A DNA stretch of 42,724 nucleotides from Halorubrum coriense DSM 10284 (lineage in GTDB: Archaea > Halobacteriota > Halobacteria > Halobacteriales > Haloferacaceae): positions 1 to 42,724 of the forward strand of contig NZ_AOJL01000009.1 in assembly GCF_000337035.1 (NCBI RefSeq), in the 5' to 3' direction. A program made the translations under genes and the position numbers. Positions 1 to 8,296 of this stretch are shown in pieces. The notes beneath the pieces were generated by a model, which had not been told where the DNA came from, did no database searches, and saw nothing but the letters and a program-made list of their open reading frames with translations. Position 1 is the first letter of the stretch, and each line of letters opens with the position of its first letter.

Positions 1-493
1 CGCAAACAAGCTCGGGCCCGCGGGCGTCGAGACGGACGACTCCGGCACGGTCACCCGGGTCGACCGCGACGGCGACGACTACGTCTACTCGCGCGGCGGC
101 TACCTCGAACGGTTCCTCAACTACAGCGTCGGCGGCGTGTTCCAGGGGCTCGCGGGCTTCGGCATCGGCGAGCTCGGGATCATCTCCATGCTCCGCACGC
201 AGGTCCCGGTCCGCGTGGCGATCGGGACGAATCACATTGTCGTCGCGACCACCGCCGTGCTGGCGTCCGTCGTCCACGTGTTCGGCGGCGGACTGGTCGG
301 CGGGCACACGATGGACCTGGCGACGACACCGTGGAACATGGTGGTCTGGACCGTTCCGGCGACGACGCTCGGGGGCCAGATCGCGCCGTACGTCTCGACG
401 GCGCTGAACACGCAGACGATCAAGGCGGGCGTCGGCGGCCTGTTCGCGGCCATCGCCGTCGCGCTGTTCGCGATGGCCGCTGGCGGGATCTGA
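1..493 (+). CDS. TSUP (TauE/SafE) family membrane transporter, C-terminal part
   Basis: The reading frame is open from base 2 and ends at TGA 491-493, so the 5' end lies outside the window. About 163 residues are visible. A hydrophilic acidic stretch (DDSGTVTRVDRDGDDYVYSR) is followed by the second TSUP half: a glycine-rich segment with GFGIGELGI, then VAIGTNHIVVATTAVLASVVH, and a last hydrophobic helix ending AVALFAMAAGGI. TSUP proteins are permeases for sulfite, sulfonates or other organic anions across the cytoplasmic membrane; the substrate cannot be read from this fragment. A hydrophilic loop between the two halves is usual for haloarchaeal members as far as I recall. The family call is fairly safe, the substrate unknown. 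Confidence 0.8.
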   Translation, partial: ANKLGPAGVETDDSGTVTRVDRDGDDYVYSRGGYLERFLNYSVGGVFQGLAGFGIGELGIISMLRTQVPVRVAIGTNHIVVATTAVLASVVHVFGGGLVGGHTMDLATTPWNMVVWTVPATTLGGQIAPYVSTALNTQTIKAGVGGLFAAIAVALFAMAAGGI

Positions 494-616
494 GAGCGTC
501 GCTCCTTCTAGTAGGGGTTACTGACCTCTCGCCAGTCTTCGCCCCGGTTGCGGCCTTCGCCCTTGTGTCTCACTGACGTCGGTTTGGAATTCTCCAAACT
601 GATACCGCGTCGAAAA

Positions 617-626
617 CTGTTAAACA
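617..626 (+). promoter_or_regulatory. TATA-like box of the histidine kinase gene
   Basis: CTGTTAAACA is an A/T-rich island in GC-rich DNA, centred about 28 bases before ATG 650. That is the distance expected for a haloarchaeal leaderless transcript, and it is the main reason for choosing ATG 650 over upstream starts in the same frame. Confidence 0.5.
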
Positions 627-649
627 CGGTTACAGAATCTGTGAGAACA

Positions 650-1795
650 ATGTGGACCACACGGCTCCAAAACGCCGCTGAACTCGGGCTGCTTGCGGCC
701 GTGGGTCTCGTGCCGCTCGGGTACCACCTCGCCTTGCTGTCAGTGATGACCGACCCTGTCGCGATCGTGAGCGGCGCGGTGGTTCCCATTGTCTGTAGTT
801 CGCTCGTCGTTGCCGCGACGGTTCCGGTCGCCCGGTCGCCGCTCTCCCCGGCGTACACCCTTCGAGTCACAGGGTGGAGCGCGCTGGGGGCGCTGACGCT
901 CGGCGCGGTCGCGCTGCTTTTCGTCACCTACGAGACGAGTCAAGGACCGCCGCCGGAGCGGCCGTTCGTCGTTGTCACCGGCGCGGCGTCGATCGGGTCG
1001 CTGTTCGGACTCACGTTCGGGCTGACCGACGCGCAACAGCGGCACACGCAGGACCAGCTTGAACGGGTGAACGCCCAGCTCACGGTGTTGAACCGCGTAC
1101 TTCGCCACAACATCCGGAACGCCATGACGGTCATCAGCGGCCGCGTGGAACTCCTCACCGAGCGTGCCGACGGCGGTGAGGAGAGCGCCGCGGTCGTGGA
1201 GGAGAACGTCGATCGGCTGCTGTCGGTCAGCGAGCACGCTCGCCGCATCGGCGCGGTGATCGGCTCCGAGGGTCCCCACGGATCCGACGATATGGAAACG
1301 GTGCTCGACCTCGTCGAGGTCGTCGATGGCGCGATAGAGCGGCTCGGGACCGAACACCCCGACGCGGAGTTCGACGCCCCCGCCGCGGCGACGTGTCGGG
1401 TCCGGTCGCACCCTCTCACCGAGGCCGTCGTGTCGGAAGTAATGGAGAACGCGGTGGTCCACGGCGGCGGCGACGCGCCGCGGGTCTCGGCCTCGATCCG
1501 CCGGATCGGCGACGGGGTCGCGCTCCGCGTCGCCGACGACGGTCCAGGGATCCCGGCAGAGACTGTCGAGACGATCCAGCGCGGCTACGAGACGTCGATG
1601 CGCCACACCGACGGTTTGGGCCTGTGGCTCGTCCAGTGGGTCGTCGACCGCTCCGACGCCCACCTCGACTTCGAGTCGAGCGGCGAGGGGCAGGTCGTCC
1701 AAATCCGGTTCGAGCGTTTTGAGGAGACAGCGGGCGTTCCTACGTCTGCGACCGCGTCTGGTCCATCGGTCAACCGAGACGCTGCCGCCGACTGA
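650..1795 (+). CDS. Membrane-bound sensor histidine kinase
   Basis: A 381-residue sensor kinase. Four N-terminal hydrophobic helices (about residues 9-30, 37-62, 75-95, 104-124) form the membrane sensor part with no large external domain. A short linker helix leads to the H-box (LRHNIRNAM, phospho-acceptor His153), then the HATPase domain with N-box (EVMENAVVHGG), G1 (RVADDGPGIP) and G2 (TDGLGLWLVQW). The HNIRN form of the H-box is typical of haloarchaeal kinases. It should autophosphorylate and pass phosphate to a response regulator, but no regulator gene is adjacent, so it is an orphan kinase here. The signal is unknown. The frame is open upstream to 548, but TATA spacing favours ATG 650. 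Confidence 0.88.
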   Translation: MWTTRLQNAAELGLLAAVGLVPLGYHLALLSVMTDPVAIVSGAVVPIVCSSLVVAATVPVARSPLSPAYTLRVTGWSALGALTLGAVALLFVTYETSQGPPPERPFVVVTGAASIGSLFGLTFGLTDAQQRHTQDQLERVNAQLTVLNRVLRHNIRNAMTVISGRVELLTERADGGEESAAVVEENVDRLLSVSEHARRIGAVIGSEGPHGSDDMETVLDLVEVVDGAIERLGTEHPDAEFDAPAAATCRVRSHPLTEAVVSEVMENAVVHGGGDAPRVSASIRRIGDGVALRVADDGPGIPAETVETIQRGYETSMRHTDGLGLWLVQWVVDRSDAHLDFESSGEGQVVQIRFERFEETAGVPTSATASGPSVNRDAAAD

Positions 1796-1893
1796 TCTTC
1801 TTCCACCGACCAACGGTGCCCTGTCGACTTGGCCGTTCACCCGTCTCGCCGCCGGCGTCAGGTTCTTTCCTCTCTCCTGCGGAACGGAACACG

Positions 1894-2910
1894 ATGACTG
1901 ACACCATGCGAGCCGCGGTCGTTCCGGAGCCGGGAGCTGAGTTCGAACTCGTCGAGCGCGACGTGCCGGAACCGGGTCCCGGCGAAGTCCGGGTCGAGGT
2001 TGAGGCGTGCGGGATCTGCCGCAGCGACGAGTTCGTTGTCGAGGGCGGCTACCCTGGCGTGGACTACCCCCGCGTGCCTGGGCACGAAATCGCCGGCACG
2101 GTCGACGCGGTCGGCGACGATGTCGACACGTGGGAGCCAGGCGAGCGCGTCGGCGCGGGCTGGCACGGTGGCCACTGTTTCACCTGCGAGCCGTGTCGCC
2201 GCGGCCAGTTCCTCCAGTGTGAAAACGCCGAGATCACCGGCCTGAGCTTCGACGGCGGCTACGCTGAGTACGCGACCGTCCCAGCCGAGGCGCTGGCAGC
2301 GATCCCCGACGCCCTCGACGCGGTCGATGCCGCGCCCCTGCTGTGCGCCGGGATCACCACGTACAATGCGCTTCGCAACTCGGACGCCCGCGCCGGCGAC
2401 CTCGTTGCGATCGTGGGCGTCGGTGGGCTCGGTCACCTCGCGGTCCAGTACGCGCACGCCGCCGGCTACGAGACGGTCGCGATCTCGCGCAGCCCGGACA
2501 AGGAGTCGCTCGCGAGGGACCTCGGGGCCGACCACTTCGTGAACGCCGCCGAGGCGGACCCGGCCGCGCGGCTCTCGGAGCTGGGCGGCGCGAGCGTCGT
2601 CCTCACGACCGCGCCCGCCAGCGACGCCATCGAGTCCGTAGTGGGCGGGCTCGGGATCGACGGCTCGGTGATCATCGCCGGTATCCCGGGCGAGCCCGTG
2701 TCGGTCGACGCCCAGCAGCTGGTCGGTACGCGCGGGGCCGTCGAGGGGTGGGGGTCGGGAGACGCCCGCGACTCGCAGGACACCCTCGAGTTCAGCGCGC
2801 TCCGCGAGATCACCCCCGAGGTCGAGACGTACGCGCTCAACGACGTGAGCGCGGCGTACGACCGGATGGCCGACAACGAGGCGCGGTTCCGAGTGGTCTT
2901 GGAGCCGTAG
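1894..2910 (+). CDS. Zinc-dependent alcohol dehydrogenase (MDR family)
   Basis: A 338-residue medium-chain dehydrogenase starting MTDTMRAAVVPEPG. The catalytic-zinc region is visible (EACGICRSDE, PGHEIAGTV), followed by a structural-zinc cysteine cluster (GGHCFTCEPCRRGQFLQCE) and a Rossmann nucleotide site (GVGGLGHLAVQYA). This domain order is that of NAD(P)-dependent alcohol/cinnamyl-alcohol-type dehydrogenases that interconvert alcohols and aldehydes or ketones in the cytoplasm. The exact substrate cannot be deduced. An open frame extends upstream to 1816, but residues before MTDTM do not look like family sequence. It stands alone; a second MDR gene at 5137 is not close enough in sequence to suggest a recent duplication. 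Confidence 0.87.
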   Translation: MTDTMRAAVVPEPGAEFELVERDVPEPGPGEVRVEVEACGICRSDEFVVEGGYPGVDYPRVPGHEIAGTVDAVGDDVDTWEPGERVGAGWHGGHCFTCEPCRRGQFLQCENAEITGLSFDGGYAEYATVPAEALAAIPDALDAVDAAPLLCAGITTYNALRNSDARAGDLVAIVGVGGLGHLAVQYAHAAGYETVAISRSPDKESLARDLGADHFVNAAEADPAARLSELGGASVVLTTAPASDAIESVVGGLGIDGSVIIAGIPGEPVSVDAQQLVGTRGAVEGWGSGDARDSQDTLEFSALREITPEVETYALNDVSAAYDRMADNEARFRVVLEP

Positions 2911-3013
2911 GCCGCGGACGCGGTCGCCTTCACGCCGCTCGCCTGTTTCTTTGCTCTTCGACCACTCAGCCCCCGGGCTGCTCATCCGCGGGCGTTGTCG
3001 CCTCATATTCGTT

Positions 3014-3020
3014 GTTTTTA
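3014..3020 (+). promoter_or_regulatory. TATA-like box of the sppA-like gene
   Basis: GTTTTTA lies about 28 bases before ATG 3045 in an otherwise GC-rich region. An ATG at 3040 is out of frame and runs into a stop soon after, so translation from ATG 3045 (or 3051) is preferred. Confidence 0.45.
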
Positions 3021-3044
3021 TCTTACCGTTCTCACTCGTATGAG

Positions 3045-4034
3045 ATGCCGATGTCAATAGACAAGCCCTCCACGGCCCTCACGTCGCGACAGCAGGTGGC
3101 TGTCGTCGTGCTGGCCGCGGCCCTGGTCGGTGCCGTGCTCGCTCCCAGCGTGTACGCGGCGACCAACGAACCAAGTGATACCGTCGCCGTCGTTGAGGTC
3201 GAGGGGCCCGTCAACACGGCCCTCGCCGACGATGTCGAGAGTGAACTCGCGGATATCCGCGCTAACGACTCCGTTGGCGCGGTCGTCCTCAAACTGGACA
3301 CGCCCGGTGGTGCGCCCGTCGCCTCCGAGCGGATGTACAAGGCGGTCCAGCGGACGAGCCAAGATATGACCGTCATCGCGAGTGTCCAGTCGATCAGCGC
3401 CTCGGGCGGCTACTACGCGATGGCGCCCGCGGACGAAATCTATGTACTGCCGACATCGACGGTCGGCAGCATTGGTCTTAACGCCCCCGCGCCTCGGACG
3501 GCGTCGACGCCCCTCGGCCCGAGCGGCCCCGACAAGGCCGGGAGCAACCCGACGCAAACCTGGGCTCAACAGCAGACGCTCGCGGACACGTTCGTTGACG
3601 CGATGATGGCGGAGCGCGGCGACGAATTTGAGATGCCCCGCGAGGAGGTCGCGAAGGCGGACGTTTATCTCGGCACCAAGGCCGTCCAGAACGGCTACGC
3701 CGACGAGATTGGCTCGCTTAACGAGGCGGTCCACGCCGCGGCCACCGCGGAGAACCTTGGCGAGTACACCGTCGACACCCGCGAGACCGGTGGAATCTCC
3801 GGGCTCCCGTTCCTTGTCCGGACCGACACGCAGGTCGTTGCGATCCACGCCAACAACCCCGGCTACGCCGACGTCGAGCCGATGGGAATGACCTACGTCC
3901 ACTGGCCGGCCGTCCCGCACGTCGACACGATAGAGCGGTTCTCCGAGACCAACCTTCGGACCGGCGGCGCGACACAGACCGACAGCTCGACGAGTAATGC
4001 GACCGGGCGGCTCGCCGGAGGTGTCGGCGCATGA
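3045..4034 (+). CDS. sppA: SppA-like S49 family signal-peptide peptidase
   Basis: A 329-residue protein with one N-terminal membrane anchor (about residues 16-39). The ClpP/crotonase-like S49 fold follows: LKLDTPGG oxyanion-side motif near 83-89, SISASGGYYAMA with the likely nucleophile Ser120, then PTSTVGSIGL. S49 proteases degrade cleaved signal peptides and other membrane segments in the plane of the membrane. The region expected to carry the catalytic lysine is altered and I could not place that residue with confidence. The gene overlaps the next by 4 bases (ATGA), pointing to translational coupling. The family is clear; whether it is an active peptidase is not. Confidence 0.85.
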   Translation: MPMSIDKPSTALTSRQQVAVVVLAAALVGAVLAPSVYAATNEPSDTVAVVEVEGPVNTALADDVESELADIRANDSVGAVVLKLDTPGGAPVASERMYKAVQRTSQDMTVIASVQSISASGGYYAMAPADEIYVLPTSTVGSIGLNAPAPRTASTPLGPSGPDKAGSNPTQTWAQQQTLADTFVDAMMAERGDEFEMPREEVAKADVYLGTKAVQNGYADEIGSLNEAVHAAATAENLGEYTVDTRETGGISGLPFLVRTDTQVVAIHANNPGYADVEPMGMTYVHWPAVPHVDTIERFSETNLRTGGATQTDSSTSNATGRLAGGVGA

Positions 4035-5062
4035 GCCGACTCCCCACCCTTGCGGCCGCGTTCGTCGTGACGCTCGCTGTGGTCACCGGCGGCGCGGCGG
4101 TCACCGGCTACGTGACCGCCGATGGCGCAGCGCCCGCCCCGGCGATCCAGAACGACCACTACCAGAACCCCGACCTGATCGCGAACGACACGCCCGGGCA
4201 GGCGACGGTCGAGATGGACGCCACGGCGCGCTCCCAGACCGTTCTCGTCGACCCCGGCGTGGAGCCGACGAGCCCTGGCGGGGCGTTCCCCTTGCCCCTC
4301 ATCGGGCTCGGGGGCGGCGGCGTCGCCGACCGCGACATCCGGCCGCTGGCGAACGCGCTCATCGAGAACGGCCACGAGGTCGGCGTGTACGTTCCCGATC
4401 CGAACCAGCGGCGACCGCCTACACGACCTGGCGCGGACCCGCCGACGCAGCTCGGCGAGCGGCTCGCCGAGGCCGACGCATTCGTGACGTTCCGAACCGA
4501 CTACGAGCCGGACGAACTTGACGCGATCGAGTCGTTCGTCGACTCCGGCGGCCACGTCGTGCTCGCGACCGAGCCCGACGCAGCGTACTCGGAGCCGGGC
4601 GCAGCGTCGCTTGACGCGACGCTTGACGTGACGACCGAGCCGGGCTACGTGTACAACATGGCGGAGAACGACTTGAACTACCAGCGCGTCTACGCCGAGG
4701 CGACTCGCGAGATGGCGCTCACCGAGGGCGTCGACCGGGCGGTGTTCCCGTCTGCGACGCCCGTCGGCACGACCGCGACCGGGGCCGATGTGTTGCGGCC
4801 GATCGCGGGCAGCGAGCTCTCGACGACGCGCGCGCCGACCGAGGCCCCGCTCTTAGTCCGCAACGATGGGGTCGTCGCGATCGGCGACAGCGACTTCCTG
4901 TCGCCGGACAACGCCAGGCGCGCTGACAACGACGCGCTGATCGGCAACCTCGCCGACTTCCTCGTGACGAACGACCGGACGCCGCCCGGCCCCGGTGGAG
5001 CGTCGGGACCGACGCAGCCGCCGCAGCCCGGTCAGCCGCCCGCGAACGGGACGGCCGGCTGA
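4031..5062 (+). CDS. Uncharacterised exported/membrane protein coupled to SppA (DUF4350-like)
   Basis: A 343-residue protein that starts inside the stop codon of the SppA-like gene (ATGA). An N-terminal hydrophobic helix (about 7-28) suggests a signal anchor or signal peptide. The middle has an ALIENGHEVGVYVPD segment, then FVTFRTDYEPDELDAIESFVDSGG with VVLATEPDA, and later VVAIGDSDFLSPDNA. This resembles the glutamine-amidotransferase-like fold of DUF4350 domains, in which a strand ending in a loop precedes a 'go to the next helix' segment. The tail (after about 315) is low-complexity Pro/Gly. Coupling to SppA suggests joint work at the outer face of the membrane, but function is unknown. 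Confidence 0.75.
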   Translation: MSRLPTLAAAFVVTLAVVTGGAAVTGYVTADGAAPAPAIQNDHYQNPDLIANDTPGQATVEMDATARSQTVLVDPGVEPTSPGGAFPLPLIGLGGGGVADRDIRPLANALIENGHEVGVYVPDPNQRRPPTRPGADPPTQLGERLAEADAFVTFRTDYEPDELDAIESFVDSGGHVVLATEPDAAYSEPGAASLDATLDVTTEPGYVYNMAENDLNYQRVYAEATREMALTEGVDRAVFPSATPVGTTATGADVLRPIAGSELSTTRAPTEAPLLVRNDGVVAIGDSDFLSPDNARRADNDALIGNLADFLVTNDRTPPGPGGASGPTQPPQPGQPPANGTAG

Positions 5063-5136
5063 TCGGTCGCTCGATTCCTATCCGAGCGGTTTCCATCACC
5101 CTCTCACTTTTGCCGCGCGCGCCGGAAGTAAACAGC

Positions 5137-6189
5137 ATGCGCGCAGCCGTGTTCAACGCTCCCGGCGAGATCGGCGTCGAAGAGCGACCCCGACCCGAAA
5201 TCGAGGCACCGACCGACGCGATCGTCCGCGTCACGCATACCGCAGTCTGCGGCTCCGACTTGTGGTTCTACCGCGGCGACAGCGACCGCGACCCCGGCTC
5301 GCCGGTGGGTCACGAGCCGATGGGCATCGTCGAGGAAGTCGGCGACGATGTGACCTCGGTCGCCCCGGGCGACCGGGTGCTCGCCCCCTTCGCCATCTCC
5401 TGTGGCGAGTGCGAGTTCTGCCGGAAAGGGCTCCACACCTCCTGCGCGAACGGCGACTCATGGGGCGGCGACAACGGCGGCGGGCAGGGCGAGTTCGTCC
5501 GGTCGACACACGCCGACGGGACGCTCGTGCGCGTGCCAGACCGCCACGCCGACGACGAGGACACGCTCCGCTCGCTTTTACCCCTGACCGATGTGATGGG
5601 CACTGGCCACCACGCGGCCGTCAGCGCGGGCGTCGAGGAGGGGTCGACCGTGGCCGTCATCGGTGACGGCGCAGTCGGACTCTGCGGCGTCCTTGCGGCG
5701 CGGCGGCTCGGCGCGGAGCGGATCGTCGCCGTCGGCCATCACGAGGACCGGCTCGAACTCGCCGAGGAGTTCGGGGCCACCGAGACTGTCTCCGAGCGCG
5801 GCGACGCAGCGGTCGAGCGCATTCGAGAACTCACCTATGGCGGCCCGAACCACGTGATGGAGTGCGTCGGAGCCGCGAGCGCGATGAACACTGCGATCGA
5901 CGCCGTCCGCCCCGGCGGCACGATCGGCTACGTCGGCGTCCCGTACGGCGTCGAGGAGGAGGGCCTCGACGTGTTCGGCATGTTCGGGCAGAACGTGACG
6001 CTCGCGGGCGGGGTCGCCCCCGTCCGCGCGTACGCCGAGGAGCTGATGGCCGACGTGCTCCAGGGAACGCTCGACCCCGCGCCGATCTTCACCGAGACGG
6101 TCAGCCTCGATGAGGTCGACGAGGGGTACCGCATGATGGATGACCGCGAGGCGATCAAGGTGCTGGTCAAACCCCACGCCGGCGCGTAA
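5137..6189 (+). CDS. Zinc-dependent alcohol dehydrogenase (MDR family)
   Basis: A 350-residue MDR enzyme. Visible are the catalytic-zinc region (HTAVCGSDLWFYRG, VGHEPMGIVEEVG), the four-cysteine structural-zinc loop (CGECEFCRKGLHTSC), a Rossmann site (VAVIGDGAVGLCGVLAARRLGA) and a conserved C-terminal end. A glycine-rich loop DSWGGDNGGGQGEF follows the cysteine cluster, as in the glutathione-independent formaldehyde-dehydrogenase/threonine-dehydrogenase-like branch. Substrate is unknown. A TATA-like CACTTTTGCC at about 5105 lies 28-32 bases before ATG 5137, so the transcript is probably leaderless and the longer upstream frame from 5110 is not used. Confidence 0.87.
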   Translation: MRAAVFNAPGEIGVEERPRPEIEAPTDAIVRVTHTAVCGSDLWFYRGDSDRDPGSPVGHEPMGIVEEVGDDVTSVAPGDRVLAPFAISCGECEFCRKGLHTSCANGDSWGGDNGGGQGEFVRSTHADGTLVRVPDRHADDEDTLRSLLPLTDVMGTGHHAAVSAGVEEGSTVAVIGDGAVGLCGVLAARRLGAERIVAVGHHEDRLELAEEFGATETVSERGDAAVERIRELTYGGPNHVMECVGAASAMNTAIDAVRPGGTIGYVGVPYGVEEEGLDVFGMFGQNVTLAGGVAPVRAYAEELMADVLQGTLDPAPIFTETVSLDEVDEGYRMMDDREAIKVLVKPHAGA

Positions 6190-6263
6190 TCCCCCGCGAG
6201 AACCGCTCTCCGCTCCGATTCGGCGTAAGATTTACGTGTGGCTAGCCCCTGTCAATAGTTGTC

Positions 6264-6437
6264 ATGTGCCATCATTACGACGAGGCGATGACCTGGGAAG
6301 AGGTCCAGGCGCGTCACCGGTCCGAGGAGGCGGACGAACTCGACGACTCCCCCGACGTCGACGCGGTCGACGAGCCGGCGGGGGAGGCGGAGGAGACCGA
6401 GCCCCCGGCGGAGCCGCACGCCCCGGCCGACGACTGA
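6264..6437 (+). CDS. Small acidic haloarchaeal protein (57 aa)
   Basis: A 57-codon frame starting ATG-TGC-CAT-CAT (MCHHYDEAMTWEEVQARH) and ending TGA 6435-6437. The first 20 residues look like a folded conserved motif with Cys2-His3-His4, which could hold a metal. The rest is almost entirely Asp, Glu, Pro and Ala. A TATA-like stretch (TAAGATTTAC, 6226-6235) lies about 30 bases upstream of ATG. I recall similar short MC-H-Y-D-...-MTWEE starts in other haloarchaea but could not search. Function unknown. Confidence 0.65.
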   Translation: MCHHYDEAMTWEEVQARHRSEEADELDDSPDVDAVDEPAGEAEETEPPAEPHAPADD

Positions 6438-6537
6438 CGCGGTCGGGCACGACACCGCCCCGAACCCCGATTTTTTATCGCATACCTGGCCCTCGGAGCG
6501 GCAGCGCCGGGCAATGACCAGTAGTGAAACCGCTCGT

Positions 6538-6906
6538 TCACAGCGGCTCGATCAGTTCGACCACGTGGCCGTCAGGGTCCTCGACGAATGCGACTCGCGC
6601 CCCGGCCTCGGGGTGATCGCTCGGCGGCTCCACGACGCCGTAGTGGTTGATCTCGTCGAACGCCACGTCCACGTCGTCGACGCCAAGGGCGACGTGATCG
6701 TACCGGTCGCCGTCCGCGCTCGGCGTCGCTCCCTCGGTGTCCGACAGCTGGAACTCGACGCCGTTCCCGTCGGCGACGTACACATTCCGCGCGTCGCCGT
6801 CCGCGGTCGTGAACTCCCACGAGCGTTCGAGCCCGAGCTCGTCGACGTACCAGTCGGCGGCTTGGTCCGCGTCCGCCACGTTCAGGCAGGTGTGGAGAAT
6901 CTCCAT
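6538..6906 (-). CDS. VOC family glyoxalase-like protein
   Basis: A 122-residue single-domain vicinal-oxygen-chelate protein. The two beta-alpha-beta-beta-beta units are visible: MEILHTCLNVADADQAADWYVDELGLE with the N-terminal metal His, and DRYDHVALGVDDVDVAFDEI, ending DPDGHVVELIEPL. The pattern H...E...H...E fits glyoxalase I (lactoylglutathione lyase) and related enzymes. Haloarchaea generally lack glutathione, so another thiol or another VOC reaction is likely; I do not assign gloA. The gene is single, transcribed opposite to its neighbours, and ATG 6906 is the first residue of the conserved domain. Confidence 0.85.
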   Translation of the reverse strand: MEILHTCLNVADADQAADWYVDELGLERSWEFTTADGDARNVYVADGNGVEFQLSDTEGATPSADGDRYDHVALGVDDVDVAFDEINHYGVVEPPSDHPEAGARVAFVEDPDGHVVELIEPL

Positions 6907-7012
6907 ATGATCTCGTCTCCCGGCGTCGATATAAACCTCGCCGGCAGACGCCCGGTGCGCTCGCGACGGCTCCCGGCAGCACAGTCATGTCTCTCGCGCC
7001 CGATCGCTCCGT

Positions 7013-7639
7013 ATGGACCGCAACGCCGTGCGCCGCGCGTGGGACGAGGTCGCGGAGACGTACGCCGACCGCCGCGACCCGGACGGGTCGGACGCGGCGC
7101 TGATCGACGACCTACTCGCCGAACTGCCTCCCGACCCGAGCGTCCTCGACGCGGGCTGCGGCGACGGTGCGCGGACCCTCGCGAACCTCCCGCCGGACAG
7201 CGTCGGGCTCGATGTCTCCCGGCGCGGGCTCGACCTCGCGAGCGAGACGGTGCCCGATGCCCGGCTCGTCCACGGCGAGATGTCGGCGCTCCCGCTCGCG
7301 GCTGACCGTTTCGACGCGGTCACGGCGTACCACTCGGTGTTTCACGTCGAGCGCGAGCGCCACCCCGAGGTGTACGCGGAGTTCGCCCGCATCCTCCGCC
7401 CCGGCGGACGACTGCTCATGACCCTGCCCGGTGGCCGCTTCGAGACTGTCCGGCGCGGCTGGATGGGCGGCCGGATGTTCTTCTCCGCCCCCGGCCGCGA
7501 GCGAACGCTCGACCAACTGCGCGCGGCGGGGTTCACCGACGTCGAGACGACGACCGCGACCGACCCGCTCGGCAGCAGCACGGAGTTCGCGCTCGCGACG
7601 CTCGACGAGGCGGGCGACGCGGGGCCGAGCGACCCGTGA
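7013..7639 (+). CDS. Class I SAM-dependent methyltransferase
   Basis: A 208-residue Rossmann-fold methyltransferase. Motif I is VLDAGCGDGART (about residues 44-55), the acidic loop after strand 2 is VGLDVSRRGL, motif II/III region FDAVTAYHSVFHV, and motif IV area LRPGGRLLMTLPGG. The set matches the UbiE/Methyltransf_11 group. The substrate is unknown; these proteins methylate small molecules, lipids or quinones. Its stop overlaps the start of the next gene by 4 bases (GTGA), so the two are translationally coupled. Confidence 0.85.
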   Translation: MDRNAVRRAWDEVAETYADRRDPDGSDAALIDDLLAELPPDPSVLDAGCGDGARTLANLPPDSVGLDVSRRGLDLASETVPDARLVHGEMSALPLAADRFDAVTAYHSVFHVERERHPEVYAEFARILRPGGRLLMTLPGGRFETVRRGWMGGRMFFSAPGRERTLDQLRAAGFTDVETTTATDPLGSSTEFALATLDEAGDAGPSDP

Positions 7640-7902
7640 CCGACGCCGACGAGGTCCCCCACGACGTGCGCGCGAGCCTCGAACAACTGCTCGCGGCGGC
7701 CGCCGACGCGGCGACGGAGGGCAACGACGCGACCGCTCGAGCCGCCCTCGACACAGCCGAGACGGTGGCGACGAACAAGCTCCCGGCCGGCGAGCGGCGC
7801 GACCGGGTCCGGTGGGGCTGCGCCGCGGCGCTTGACGCCCTGCCGAACGCGGACCTCGCGGCCGCGTACGCCACGGCGACTGCGGAGGCCGTCGCGGCAT
7901 AG
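7636..7902 (+). CDS. Small helical protein coupled to the methyltransferase (88 aa)
   Basis: GTG-initiated, 88 residues, overlapping the methyltransferase stop codon by 4 bases. The sequence is nearly all alpha-helical, Ala-rich and acidic, with a repeated rhythm (LEQLLAAAADAATEGNDATARAALDTAETVA, in two parts) resembling a helical hairpin. No catalytic motif or cysteine cluster is seen apart from one Cys. Typical haloarchaeal partner of a methyltransferase in layout only; function unknown. Confidence 0.65.
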   Translation: MTDADEVPHDVRASLEQLLAAAADAATEGNDATARAALDTAETVATNKLPAGERRDRVRWGCAAALDALPNADLAAAYATATAEAVAA

Positions 7903-7959
7903 GCGTCGCGTCCGCCGCGAAAGCACCGACCATTTCACCCGCCGCACCCACAGTCAAGT

Positions 7960-8145
7960 ATGTACCGGCGCAACGCGCGGTTCGCCCTCCTGAGTACCCT
8001 GCTCGCCGTCACGCTGTTGAACACGCTCGACGCCCCGACCGCGCGGTGGTTCCAGACGGCGGCGTTCGCGTTGGCGGTCGCGACGCTGCTGTACGCCGGT
8101 TCCGTCGTCTCACAGCCGCTCCTCGCGTGGTTCCCCGCGCGGTAG
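7960..8145 (+). CDS. Small membrane protein (61 aa)
   Basis: 61 residues starting MYRRNARFALL, with positively charged N-terminus and two hydrophobic helices (about 8-24 and 32-54). The positive-inside rule suggests both ends in the cytoplasm. A/T-rich bases (AAGTATG) sit just before the ATG. Codon use matches neighbouring genes. No family recognised. Confidence 0.55.
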   Translation: MYRRNARFALLSTLLAVTLLNTLDAPTARWFQTAAFALAVATLLYAGSVVSQPLLAWFPAR

Positions 8146-8261
8146 CGCCGACTGGCCCCTCGCTTTTGCCGTCAAGCGCGTTTCGACTGACATACGCGTC
8201 GCCCCGCTACTGCCGCCCCCCGAAGGCGCTGATCGCGCTCGACGCCGACCGTAACGCGTCG

Positions 8262-8267
8262 AAAAAA
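8262..8267 (-). terminator. T-rich terminator-like tract after the dipeptide-receptor gene
   Basis: On the minus strand a run of six T follows about 30 bases after the TCA (TGA) stop at 8297, in GC-rich surroundings. Archaeal termination often uses such T tracts without a hairpin. Confidence 0.35.
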
Positions 8268-8296
8268 TCCCCGGCGTCGGTGTGGATCGCCGTCCG

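Noticed and set aside
740-1840. 366-codon antisense frame over the histidine kinase
   Set aside because: Arg/Asp/Val-rich shadow with no domain; the plus-strand kinase has all motifs.
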